Part shown: piece by piece, positions 33,948 to 44,642 of the stretch
Layout: each line of letters begins with the position of its first letter
Position numbering within the stretch: position 1 is the stretch's first letter
Assembly (NCBI GenBank): GCA_034766995.1
Contig: CM068316.1
Location: 15,931,571 to 15,995,570, forward strand
Origin: Acanthacorydalis orientalis
Lineage: Eukaryota > Arthropoda > Insecta > Megaloptera > Corydalidae
Direction of reading: 5' to 3'
Length of the DNA stretch: 64,000 bases
Made by a program: the position numbers and the translations under genes
The notes under the pieces: model-generated
Told to the model about the DNA's origin: nothing
Seen by the model: the letters and a program-made list of their open reading frames with translations, nothing else
The model's database searches: none

Positions 33948-34448
33948 TTAAATAGTTTTAAGTGATTCAGAACTGTTGAATGACTAACGCCTAACTTTTG
34001 TGTAAGCTTTCGAATTGTGTGTGGTTCTGATTCAACTAATGCCTGCAGTTACTCGTTATGAACTGAAGAAGAACGCTTGCGACCTTCTTCATCTTCAAGG
34101 CTCTCATCCCCAGTACGAAATTTTTGGAACCACTATTGCATCGGCCGTTCCTTAACAGAACCCCCACCAAGAGCATAGTTTATTTTACGAGCAGTTTCTG
34201 TTGCTTTATCATCCATTTTGAACTCATACAAAAAATTGCTCTTATTTGCTTCTTTTCCGTCTTTGATTCAGTACCCCAATTTGAAACAAAATATATAATA
34301 AATCCAAAATCGATATTACAAAAATACAGACCGAAAAATGCACTTTAAAATGATACTAACATGAATACGGTGAAATGACACTTTCATTAGAAAAATTATG
34401 GTTAGAATTCAGAAAATAATAACCGTAATTATTTTCCTACCAACCTAA
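33860..34448 (-). mobile_element. mariner deletion derivative (copy E)
   Basis: Both Hsmar1-like ends are intact (TTAGGTTGGTAGAAAAATAA on the left, TTAGGTTGGTAGGAAAATAA on the minus strand at the right) between TA dinucleotides (33858-33859 and 34449-34450). The 589-bp copy keeps the transposase N-terminus in broken frame (SVKERPMQ, stop, WFQKFRTGDESLEDEEGRKR, then LVESEPHTIRKLTQKLGVSH) and lacks the catalytic domain. A (TA)n array at 33905-33943 replaces the ATTCATATACAT seen in the sister copies. Confidence 0.92.
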
Positions 34449-34841
34449 TAACTAGTTACTTCAGTCGGCAAAGAAATTTACTGGTAGTGTTTAATTTCTC
34501 CAGCTAATTCTTAACTATAGCCTTGACTTTGTCATGAGAGTCAAAAAACTTTGTAGAAATCATATTTTAGTACTCAGAATAATTGTAATTCAGATCCTTT
34601 CAGGTTTGTACTGTAAGGGTATTTGACACAATTTGGTATCCGTTCACACCCTTCTTACAAATCGGCTCTGGCACCATTCAACTTTCATTTATTTTTAGTA
34701 CAAAACAGTATTCTCAAAGAAAAGCATTTTTTATGGTTAAATTAAAACTATCTTAATTAAAACTTTCTTTCCTTTTTTATTTCATTACAACACAGTAAGA
34801 CATTCAACAATTATAGAGATTTTGTGTAAAAATTGAGCACT

Positions 34842-34905
<64 letters not shown>

Positions 34906-36116
34906 TATTTTTCTTCAAATGACAAATACAACATTTGAAATAATGTCAAAAATACATATTTCTATTCGATTTAACATTTTTTTAAAAAAATACAATTTCA
35001 TTATTATTTATGATAAATGACTAATCGTTAATTGTGAGTGTTTTCTCTTATTTTTAGAATAGAATGTTTTGCTCACAGAAATTTATGCTGTTGAATATTA
35101 TATTTATATGACAAGAAATGAGATCTCTTAAAGCGAATTTATATTTAAAATCAACTATCTTAATCTGGAAAGAACTTTTAAAATTAAATTCTGTTTTTTA
35201 ATAGTTAAATATTTATTTCTTGCTACGATAAATACAGCATATTTGAATGAAATCCTGTCACGAATTATTACTTTATGTTTTTTTGACCCTAGTATTTAAT
35301 TTGAAATTGAATTTTTAATTAATCTGAAATGAAATTGATTCTTCTACAAATTACATATTTTGTCTATTCAAAATGTTCAATAATTCATTATTGGTCACTT
35401 TCATTGTCATTTATGCAAATTTCAATGATGATGTCATCAACTATAGATCAAAACATATGAATTAGTTCTTTGAGGATGATGACATGGGCATTGTGAAACG
35501 CAGAGAATCGACAATTAGTATAATCAGTATTAGTATAAAAATCGAAAATATTCGTAGAAAAAATAAACTCAGGTTTGACCTCATCGATTCAAACGGCATA
35601 ACTGTAAATAAAGAATATGTAGAAAGACAAGTCCATAATGAATAAATTAATTGAGTAATTTATAATTGAATCGATCGTTTCAAAAACGACATAAATCACA
35701 GAATTTAAATTTTACGTGATTCAACAAAAACTGCGTACCACAAAAATAATAACATTTTTTAGGATTTTCTCCGTTCATATGTTTTTTTAGACCTTTAATT
35801 TTTTATTTGCTTAATAGTGCTGTCCTATGACATCTTAATGTATAAACAAAATCAACGTAAATTGTTTTGAATTATTTTGTTTCTGCAGGAAACAGTATTA
35901 AATGCATAATAAATTATTTAAAAGTGATCTTTTTATTATGATAATTTATGAAAAAAAATTATATAATAGCACATAGATATGTATCTCGCTTATAATCTAA
36001 TATTAAGGTGTATAATCATATCCGCCATCGGATTCTGTCAGAGTTTCTTTCATTTTTTCGGTTGGCCAGCGGAATATTTTGTTATAAAATGTCTGTTTCG
36101 ATGTGTTTTATACTGT
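34449..36116. other. AT-rich DNA with (TA)n and a fold-back repeat copy
   Basis: (TA)n is at 34849-34902. An inverted pair of the dispersed repeat is at 35365-35550. The 3' part may include the untranslated end of the exon ending at 36117. Confidence 0.45.
35932..35937 (-). promoter_or_regulatory. possible polyadenylation signal
   Basis: TTTATT on the plus strand is AATAAA on the minus strand, about 180 bp after the stop codon of the exon candidate at 36117. The motif is common by chance in AT-rich DNA. Confidence 0.3.
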
Positions 36117-36480
36117 CTATTTTTTATACTTTATCGAAATTTTTGATCCATATGCCTTTACAGTCGGAAGTGACATCACAGCTGTAGTATGTTTCAGTAA
36201 CTGGAATGTGTTTTTTGATAAACCATCTATGAATTCCACAGTCTCTACCATCCTAGCTTTATTAAAATCGTATCGAAAGCTCGTGAATGTTGAAGGAGCA
36301 AATGTTTTTTTCTGGCCTTGCAGAACTCTTCTTCCATAAGATTTAGTTGATAAAAAGTTTTTTTTTCTATAAAACGAACGCCACCATTTGTTTAAAAAAA
36401 TCTTTTCAGTTTGTACTTCATTTAATGAAAATTTTATACTGGATTGACTAACCATATGAATGTTTTCTTTGGCACATATA
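36117..36480 (-). CDS. candidate host exon, C-terminal part (basic tail)
   Basis: The minus-strand frame stays open for about 120 codons from the mariner junction to a stop at 36117, which is unlikely by chance in DNA this AT-rich. It reads CAKENIHMVSQSSIKFSLNE, then WWRSFYRKKNFLSTKSYGRR, later FAPSTFTSFRYDFNKARMVE and TVEFIDGLSKNTFQ, and ends KISIKYKK. The composition is basic with many Ser and Thr and no second membrane segment. Together with 37774-37913 it looks like the cytoplasmic tail of a single-pass membrane protein, but I do not recognise the family. The mariner at 36481-37773 separates it from the membrane segment. If the mariner is removed with one TA, the frames differ unless two further TA units are lost, so the allele may be dead or the TA tract may have changed length. 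Alternatively it could be a fragment of an unknown retroelement or an old integrated virus. Confidence 0.5.
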
Positions 36481-37773
36481 CGAGAGTGGTCCCAGAAGTA
36501 CCCGACCCAACAAAGAAAACACAAAAATTTTGGAAAAAATATATTTATTTTTCAACATAATCTCCTTTCACCTCTATACACTTTTCCCACCGATGTTCAA
36601 TAAGTTCGATACCCTTTTTATAATAAAAACTGTCTTGCTCCTCAAAATACCCATTAACTGTCGACATCACTTCTTCATCGTTGGGAAATCTTTGACCACT
36701 GAGCCATTTTTTCAGGTTTGGGAACAGAAAATAATCCGAGGGGGCTAAATCTGGCGAATAGGGTGCATGAGGTAGCAATTCAAACTTTAATTCATTAATT
36801 TTGGCCATTGCAATAACGGATTTGTGAGCTGGTGCATTGTCTTGATGAAACAACACTTTCTTCTTAGCCAAATGCGGCCGTTTTTGCTTGATTTCTTCGC
36901 TCAAACGTTGCAATAAGTTCGCATAATACTCGCCGTTGATAGTTTTTCCTTTTTCAAGATAGTCAATGAAAATTATCCCACGCGCATCCCAAAAAACCGA
37001 CGCCATGACCTTGCCTGCAGATGAAACGGTATTCGCCTTCTTTGGAGCCGGTTCTCCCTTTTCAGTCCATTGTTTTGATTGTTCTTTTGTCTCGGGTGTG
37101 AAGTGATGGACCCATGTTTCATCCATGGTTATGAAACGGCGCAAAAATTCTGCTTTGTTGCTGTGAAACTTCGCTAAACACTCAATTGAAACATCTTCAC
37201 GACACTGTTTTTGCTCGAGTGTGAGCAAACGCGGCACTCATCTTGCACACAGCTTTCTCATGTCCAAATTTTCAGATAATATGCGATGTACCGCACTTTT
37301 TGAAATGCCTACTATGTCTGCTAGCTCGCGCACTTTCAGTCGACGATCATCCAGTACCGTTTTGTGGATTTTCTTCACCATTTCTGGAGTCGCCACCTCA
37401 TTTGGTCGACCACTGCGATGCTCGTCTTGGCAGCTCGTACGGCCTCGTTTAAACTCTGCTACCCAATATTTCACTGTTGTAAACGAAGGAGCAGACTCAC
37501 CCAGAGTAGAATCCAGTTCAACTTTTATATTGGTTGGGCTGAGGCCTTTCAAATAATAGTATTGTATCACGTAACGATGACCAATTTTCTCCATTTTCAC
37601 AAATTCACTGAAAACGTTCACTATTGATGGCTTCCAAACAAATACTGAACAACGTGGCGTCCTCAAACTTGAAACATATGCTTTATAGATTGTGTACTTT
37701 CTAATACAGTGATATTTTTCAAACAACTACCGCCATCTCTAGGTCAGGCCGGGTACTTCTGGGACCACCCTCA
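36481..37773 (-). mobile_element. mariner, full span (GAGGGTGGTCCCAGAAG family)
   Basis: The terminal repeats CGAGAGTGGTCCCAGAAGTA and, at the right on the minus strand, TGAGGGTGGTCCCAGAAGTA lie between TA dinucleotides (36479-36480 and 37774-37775). The 1,293-bp length is complete. A 443-bp deletion derivative of the same family is at 60392-60834. Confidence 0.95.
36545..37594 (-). pseudogene. mariner transposase, complete except one TGA stop
   Basis: From MEKIGHRYVIQYYYLKGLSP (ATG at 37594) to GDYVEK (stop at 36545) there are 349 codons in one frame. A single TGA at 37238-37240 falls where KLCARWVPRLL is expected, a likely Trp TGG-to-TGA change. Helix-turn-helix 1 (TVKYWVAEFKRGRTSCQDEH) and helix-turn-helix 2 (RELADIVGISKSAVHRILSE) are intact. 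The catalytic motifs RFITMDETWVHHF, LFHQDNAPAHKS and YSPDLAPSDYFLFPNLKKW form a complete DD34D triad. Apart from the stop it looks functional, so it is one of the youngest elements here. An in-frame ATG 44 codons upstream belongs to the leader. Confidence 0.94.
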
Positions 37774-37913
37774 TATATGATCACGTTTTTATACAGTTTT
37801 TTTAATAATCCCAAAATCACTATCATTAGACAAAAAAGAATGACCAGGCAGGCAGCTAGGTATAACGTGTCTAATGTAATTTTTGTGTTGAATATGAGGT
37901 TATCCTTAAGGAT
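37774..37913 (-). CDS. candidate host exon, 5' part with membrane segment
   Basis: On the minus strand a long pyrimidine tract (RC of 37917-37952) ends in TTAG at 37914-37917, a good splice-acceptor context. The exon would start at 37913 with ATCCTTAAGGATAACC. The frame reads NLIFNTKITLD, then the hydrophobic LYLAACLVILFCLMIVILGL, then LKKLYKNVII with positive charges inside. This is a textbook single membrane-spanning segment with a cytoplasmic basic flank. An in-frame TAG directly before the exon supports an intron there. The coding continues beyond the mariner into 36480-36117. No upstream exon was recognised, and the protein is unidentified. Confidence 0.5.
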
Positions 37914-39589
37914 CTAATTTCGATAAAAAAAAAAACAATTTTGAAAAAAAAACATAACATGTAGTTTTTGAAATAACCGATTCAATTATTAACAAATATA
38001 ATTTGAAAAACAATATAAATCATGTATGATAAAAATAACATATACTGTCAGTGTTCTTATTTGTATATTTGTAAACGTCAAAATGTGTCTGATAAATATT
38101 ACTCATTTTACATGAAATTAATTAATTAGTATAATATTTTATAAATATTTTCATTCGTCTAAATTGATTAAAATGTATAATTAGTTTGTTTACCGAAAAA
38201 TTCCCTTTTATCAGTACGAGGAACGCATACATCTTCTGTAATCAATTCATACCATTTTTTTATAATTTTTCAATTATCTTAAACTGTTATGAAACGAAAT
38301 TCCATAAATAACATAAATATTAACGTCGACCGAATACCGCTTTTTATATGAATGAAATTATAATAAATGAGTGCTAATGAAATACGAAATTGAATTTGAA
38401 AAAGCGGCTGACATTTAATTATCTACGAACTTGAAAAGAATAAATACAATGTCTAGTTTGTTGACACGGCATATTTGTATATATAGAAAAACATTGCAAA
38501 TAAAAACGTAGCAATAACGACACGCTATCTGAATCCTGCTGTAAGAAATGCAAGGTCGTTTACAGTTCATTGATACTGAAACGTTTCTTCAAGTCAGTGT
38601 TGTCCGAGTAATTTAAATTTTAATGTTATGAAATTATAGTGTACGGGAGGGTTCAACTTCTCGAAAAAAATGACGTGTGTCAATTCTTGACATTCAACTG
38701 CGTAACAACAAGAACAGGAATCTGACGACACCGGAAAAAAAACACACATTGTCTTTATTAATGTTATTAAAATAATTCGAAACATCTCGGCAACGCCGCA
38801 GCGATTTTTTTTACAAGTCCGTTTTATATTATAAACTACTCTTCACGACGAGTCATTATTTCAGTAATATAATTTGTTACGCTTTAAAATAAACGATCGG
38901 ATATATAAATTAAATGGCATTAATTGATGCAGTAATTTTAATTTTAACGACTCGAGTGTTTATAAAATAGTCTTAGTTGTAAATAAAGAACAAATAAAAT
39001 CAATCGTTAGAAATATACTGTCTACATTTAAAATATACTACATTCATATTTCCACATAGAAATTAATCCATTAGATACAAATTACCTATTTATGCCATAA
39101 GAACAAGTTTTTTTCACTACTAAAATTTGTTTTAATTTCACATAAACTTGAAGACAATTATTGTAAAAATTCAAAAGATACGCTGTTTTATGTAACTATT
39201 TATGTAATATTTTATGAATTAAAAAATATTTCACATGACATTAATTCACTTTTATTTACTTATGATAAAAAAGTATACTCTTTGGAATTTAAAAAAGTAG
39301 TTTCGTTCTGTTTATTTTAATTTAAACATTATATTTTAACTTATTTTATAGTATTATTAAAATAGATTTTAGTTAAAAACAAACTATGATTCAACAAATA
39401 TGACTATATATATATTAATCCTCAAACGTTTTTTCATAAATTTATATACAAATAAGACACATAAATGGACAAAGTTTATACAAATGTGTAAACTGTGACG
39501 TTTCATTAAAGAAATGTTGATTGAACATGAGGATTAGATTTTGTAAAAAATCTGGTAAGATGTCTTCGGCAAAGGATAACAATTTCTTA
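37914..39589. other. AT-rich DNA, possible intron
   Basis: No coding motif was seen. If the exon candidate is real, this is upstream intron. A short GC-richer patch is at about 38590-38800. Confidence 0.4.
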
Positions 39590-39770
39590 AAGGCCGCATA
39601 CACTATCAGTTTGGCTGTCAGTTCTGATTGATCAGTTGTGATCGGTACGATAAACTGGATGATATATGTATCGTTTTTTTTTGAACTGATCAGTCCGACT
39701 GAAGAACTGAAAGGAATTATCCATTGATTTATTTGTCCGATCAATTGAACGGAAATAAAAGATCAGAAGA
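39590..39770. repeat. MITE-like block with GATCAGTT inverted motifs
   Basis: AAGGCCGCATACACTATCAG opens a block with repeated GATCAGTT and AACTGATC pairs (about 39629-39686) and TCAGTCCGACTGAAGAACTG. A 100-codon minus-strand ORF (39744-39442) overlaps it and shows no domain. Confidence 0.4.
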
Positions 39771-39902
39771 TCGAAGATCACCCGGTTACAAATGATGGTA
39801 GTAAAACACAAAGCCTATTTAACATGAAACTAATTTAAATATCATATCTGCTATGATATCGTACTCAAACGTCTTATATCTCTTTCATAAATAATCAAAA
39901 AG

Positions 39903-39904
<2 letters not shown>

Positions 39905-39989
<85 letters not shown>

Positions 39990-39990
39990 G
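39905..39990. repeat. compound (TA)n(TG)n(TA)n microsatellite
   Basis: TA units, then about 11 TG units, then TA units. Confidence 0.97.
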
Positions 39991-40231
39991 TTTATATAGA
40001 CGTTTTTGTTCATTTAACATCCATAAATCTGTAAAAAAATCAAATTAAAACTTTGTTAGACACTTTGTATATGTATATGTCGGGGAAGGGGGAAATTTGT
40101 GACCTTAAGGACACATGTACCCTTTTAAAGCTTTAAGTGTGGCCTTTTGATTGAAAAATCGGCTCAAATTTTACATAAAAAATCCTTTTTTTGAAGTGAA
40201 ACTTCTTCTTATCAAATCAAAACGCCCTTAA

Positions 40232-40259
40232 GATCACAAATGATCTTTAATTTGTGATC
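40232..40259. repeat. 10-bp perfect inverted repeat
   Basis: GATCACAAAT (40232-40241) and ATTTGTGATC (40250-40259) with an 8-nt loop, in otherwise unassigned DNA (39991-40538). Confidence 0.75.
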
Positions 40260-40537
40260 AGATACCCATCTAGAGCATCAACTGAAACTGCGGTCCTCCA
40301 TGTTGCAACCAAATATTCAAATGCTTTCCAACAAAAAGCAGACACAACAAAGTCATTAAAAGATTAATTAACTTTAAAATTAACAAATAATTTTCATTTT
40401 TTGAAATTATTAAGTACACAGTAGTTGGTTTTTACAAAATAATGTACATTTAATTGAAGTTTCGTGAATGCAGCCTTATTTGACTACTTATAAATAAATG
40501 CGGTCTTCCAACATGAAAACGTTCCCCACAACTGATA

Positions 40538-40538
<1 letters not shown>

Positions 40539-40612
<74 letters not shown>
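40539..40612. repeat. (TA)n microsatellite
   Basis: A pure TA array of about 37 units. Confidence 0.97.
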
Positions 40613-40617
<5 letters not shown>

Positions 40618-41355
40618 AGTCGAACATATATCTGTGTCTGGGTTTTACTTTTTAAAACTTTTATTTTGTTGGAACAAGTATTTATAAATAAAATATAAAA
40701 ATAATTTATAACTTAATCATAAAAAAATTTATAATAAAAAAAATTAAGAAAATGTAAATCACAAAACAGATGTTAAGATGTATATTTAAGTTTTATTTTA
40801 AATTCTAAATAAGTTACAACAACAGCATACCTAGCTAGAATCAGTTCAGTCAGAGAGCAGGATTTTCATTCGAAATTACATTTTCAGCTAGCTCAAATTT
40901 CTTATTTTAGTATTATTACTGAAGGGAAATACTGAAAAGAAGAATGGTTAGATAGTTGAAGATTCTAATTCATTTTAGACTTTCGCCTTTATTGAAAATA
41001 TAATTTTTACCATTATATTTTTACTGCTTCTAGGATTTAATTCTTATTACTCTAAACTTTCGAAAGCATTATAAAGCGTAATATAATTCGAAAACATTAC
41101 AAAAATATAAGTAACTATTAAATATTGTATGCATGTATTACTGAAACGAATAATTGTTTTGTATGATATATTTTAATTAAAATAGTTTCATATTGTATAA
41201 ACATCATAATAATTTCTAGAAGAAGCGTTATTGTTAGGTTGTAGAAATTGGACATTTTTATTTGCAGCATAGCTGCCAGTTGAAAAAATGATTCCTATAA
41301 ACATAGTTTTATATATTGATTTTCACCTTAGTAATGCAGAGAAACTATTCTTTAG

Positions 41356-41663
41356 CACGTTCCGTGCCACGCGTACCATTTTCGGTACACGCCTGAACCT
41401 CATTTTCAGGCCAAGACATATTTTTGTCATTGATAGATAAAATCAAGAAAAAATTGTTGGTATAAATATGAATAAAGTTATTTGTTTGGTATTTAATTCA
41501 TTTTATAGTTTCAATATTTACTCTACAAATAAATAAATTTCCAGTTCACAAAAAATTAAAAAAATATATATTTTTTTCATACTTATCAAACTCTATATCG
41601 TTATTGGTACACGTGGCCTGGTAATGACACTTGTTCAAAAACGGCTTGCCACGGAAAGTGGTA
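41356..41663. mobile_element. piggyBac-like MITE
   Basis: The left end CACGTTCCGTGCCACGCGTA follows TTAG. The right end, reverse-complemented, reads CTACCACTTTCCGTGGCAAG and sits next to TTAC (TTAA-like). These are diverged inverted repeats of piggyBac type with decayed TTAA sites. No coding sequence is present inside the roughly 310 bp. Confidence 0.5.
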
Positions 41664-41921
41664 GTAATGGTTTGTCCTAAGCTATATATTAATTTAACGA
41701 TTGAAATAAACAAACTAATTTAAAATCCTATCTTGTTTCTGCTGAAATAAGTCAATAAAGTTCCCAAATAATTTTACACTTAATATGAAAAGTAGATGAG
41801 ATACCATAGAATGTAAAAAAATCAGTGGAAATTTAAATACTTTATGAGAGTACAATAAAGCTTAAAAAATTAAAATATGAAACTAAATTTTGATGGTATT
41901 ACAAAGGAAATGGTTTTGTGA

Positions 41922-41933
41922 TATCTCTCTCTA

Positions 41934-41977
<44 letters not shown>
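41922..41977. repeat. (TC)n(TA)n compound microsatellite
   Basis: CTCTCTAT units turn into a pure TA run. Confidence 0.95.
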
Positions 41978-41982
<5 letters not shown>

Positions 41983-42498
41983 AAATTTTAATAAAACAGG
42001 GTTTTACTCATGTTTATTTATTTTTAAAAAGAAGTTGTGTGAAATTATTTAAATACTTGCAATAAAAAATATGTCCATGCAAATAACATGAAATTTGGTA
42101 GAAATATTTCTACTCGTTTTGCTTAAATGTATTTTCTTCTACAATATCTGAAAAATATATAAATAAAAATAATTGCAATTGACAGAATAAACGGATGAAT
42201 GAAATGTTTCCACGCAAGCTTAATCTTTTGTTTAAGTTGCCTCTTCATGTGTAATGATTAAGGTTGTCATAATACAGTATACTTTCTTTTCCATTCACTA
42301 GATTTGATTTCTTGGGAGATTAAATTTTACTATCTGTCTTGCTTTACACATTCAAGCTGACACGATGACAACGAAGTTGTTTAAACAGAACTAATAATGT
42401 TGGACAGCATTAATTTAAATGGCAGCGTATCTGCTAAAATGCGGTTCACAGTGAGAATTTGCTGGCACGCATAATAAGCTGTAACCAATGCTTTATAA

Positions 42499-42988
42499 CA
42501 GGGGTGGGTAATTTACTCGATAATAAGTGTCGCATATTATTCTTTTCCTACATTTTTGAAAGTTCGAGAGCTACAGAAAATATAATTTTAAAACTGTGTT
42601 TATAAATGTCTATTTTCACAGACATGTCATAAGAAACAGTGTTAAGAATTGCATTTTTAAAGATATGTTCTCAACAATTTACACGGTATCCTGTCTCGAA
42701 TTTGGTTTCATTGCATTCAGCAAGTCTTAATTAATAAAACTTTTTAGTTTCATATCTTTTTTAACGATTGTCCATAACCGTAAAGTCACCCTAAAAAGCA
42801 GTGTGGACAATGCATATGGATGTTTGAAGAGATAATGTGAATTATCCGTTTATTATTAAATATTCTAATATTGGTACATATTATACTACTACAAAATTAT
42901 TAATATAAAATTTGAGGAAAAATGGCAAAGAAACCCAATATTGTCTCGGAAAATGCACATAGTTGCTTTGGGAGCCGCAGTTTACCCA
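42499..42988. mobile_element. hAT-type non-autonomous element (MITE)
   Basis: CTTTATAA is present on both sides (42491-42498 and 42989-42996), the 8-bp target duplication typical of hAT. The left end CAGGGGTGGGTAATTTACTC and the right end, reverse-complemented, TGGGTAAACTGCGGCTCCCA are of hAT form. The right end appears to lack its last six bases. There is no transposase inside the 490 bp. Confidence 0.88.
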
Positions 42989-43230
42989 CTTTATAATATA
43001 TAATATTTCCTATCGTTCCTTCATTTTATTTCATCTTATAAATAAAAATCAATTTAACCTACTGATATTGTATATTAAACGCAACACAAAATCTTATAAT
43101 TAAATGTATTTACTTGTAACAGATTTTTATTGAATTTAATATTTTTTTTAAAAAAATTGTTATTATAATATTTATGTTCAATATATAATCATATATCATA
43201 TTTAAAAATAATCAAAATATTATTTATCTA

Positions 43231-44169
43231 GATAGATAGATTATGTATGAGGGGGGAGGAAGCTGTCTTGCCTCCCGGCACTTAGACTCGAAGTCCATTA
43301 TGCCTTCCCTCGGCTGATCAAAACTACTTGGGAAATCTCGCTTCCTTCCAGAAACCTATCAGCCTGCCCGAGTTTATAAACCCTAGTTCGGCCGCAGTGA
43401 GGAAAAACTCCCCAAACCATCGTCGCCTTAAATTGACTCATGCCGAACATTCCGCGAGGAGGTGAATGGGGGTCTCGTCCCCCCCCCCCAGATCATCTAC
43501 ACTTCCCGTCCGTCCTTCGGCCTTGTATATGTTCATGGTAGCTTAGTCTCCCGTGTCCTGTGACAATTCGCACCAGGAGTCGGGAGAAGGATCTGCCACT
43601 TGTATAGATTCTCTTGGTCCGGTCCTTATTTGGGCCCTGGCCTAAGAGTACCCTGGATTGACGACAACCGTCAATCTTTAGCCACCATTCTGAGTGTTCT
43701 GATTCGACCCACTCTCGAATGGCGCCCTTGGCCCAGCATCTCGCTAGCCCTACGAAGGGCTCTGGACCCTCCACTGCAGACCTGGCTCCTAATGAAGCCA
43801 GTCTGTCCGCTATTTCGTTCCCCCGTACACCCGAATGACCCACAGAATCCACAGAACGTGAACCTCGTTCTGGAAAGCCAGTTTACCGAGAGCTATCTTG
43901 CATTCCAAAACCAACCTTGAAATAGAGGGATGGGAAGCAAGTGCTCTCAGTGCTACCTGACTATCCGAGCAGATGGTGATCAGTCTACCCCTGACTCCGA
44001 GTTCTTCTTGCCTCTGGACGCATCCCAGAATAGCAGTGACCTCGGATTGGAACACTGTAGCATACAGTCCAAAAGGGATAAATTTACCCCTCCCGTCCCT
44101 GCGGCAGTAATATCCCGCTCTAGACCTTCTCCTCATCCTGGAGCCATCTGTATACCAGACTTATTAACC
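43231..44169 (-). mobile_element. 5'-truncated RNase H-encoding LINE with 12-bp target duplication
   Basis: ATTATTTATCTA is duplicated exactly at 43219-43230 and 44170-44181. The insert is GC-richer than all its surroundings and ends at its 3' side in TATC repeats. It consists of the RNase H domain, a C-terminal zinc-knuckle region and a 3' untranslated tail of a non-LTR retrotransposon. 5' truncation removed the endonuclease and reverse transcriptase. Confidence 0.93.
43324..44161 (-). pseudogene. LINE ORF2 fragment: RNase H and zinc knuckle
   Basis: The minus-strand frame from 44161 reads WYTDGSRMRRRSRAGYYCRR with the first RNase H Asp, then the QSEVTAILGC Glu, then LITICSDSQVALRALASHPS with the third acidic residue. 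A frameshift near 43850 moves GHSGVRGNEIADRLASLGA into another frame (43852-43493). A run of C on the plus strand (43481-43491) shifts the frame again inside the zinc region, after which DETPIHLLAECSA and LTAAELGFINSGRLIGFWKE lead to a stop at 43324. RNase H removes RNA during target-primed reverse transcription. Its presence points to R1-, I- or Jockey-related clades rather than RTE. Confidence 0.88.
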
Positions 44170-44181
44170 ATTATTTATCTA

Positions 44182-44589
44182 ACAAACAAGATAAAATTCT
44201 CATCTTTTTAAACATACATTTTATTAACGATCCATAAAAATCTTAAATAAAGCTTTCTCATGCCTATTACTTACATCGTGCTACATTTTTTAATATCGAA
44301 AAATACAAAGGCTACCTCATTCAAACGTTTTATAACTTCTAGCCTAGTCAGATCGGTTGTTAATTCTAATTTGTGTCATTATTTTGTATATATATATATA
44401 TTCATTATACATTTCATAAATAATTCTCCACTAAAATATTTTTACACCATGTACAAATATTTAATCCAAAACTATCTACCAATTGGATTTTATATATTTA
44501 TATATAAAACATTCATCACAAAACTTCCCAATTCTTAAAACTCATAAAAAGTACAGTTATTTTTTTCTACCTTGACCTTTATATATATA

Positions 44590-44642
<53 letters not shown>

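Noticed and set aside
36103..37627. Plus-strand ORFs at 36103-36339, 37221-37556 and 37364-37627
   Set aside because: They are antisense to the minus-strand exon candidate and the mariner transposase.
39442..39744. 100-codon minus-strand ORF as an upstream exon of the membrane-protein candidate
   Set aside because: It overlaps a MITE-like block with GATCAGTT inverted motifs and shows no domain or convincing splice sites.
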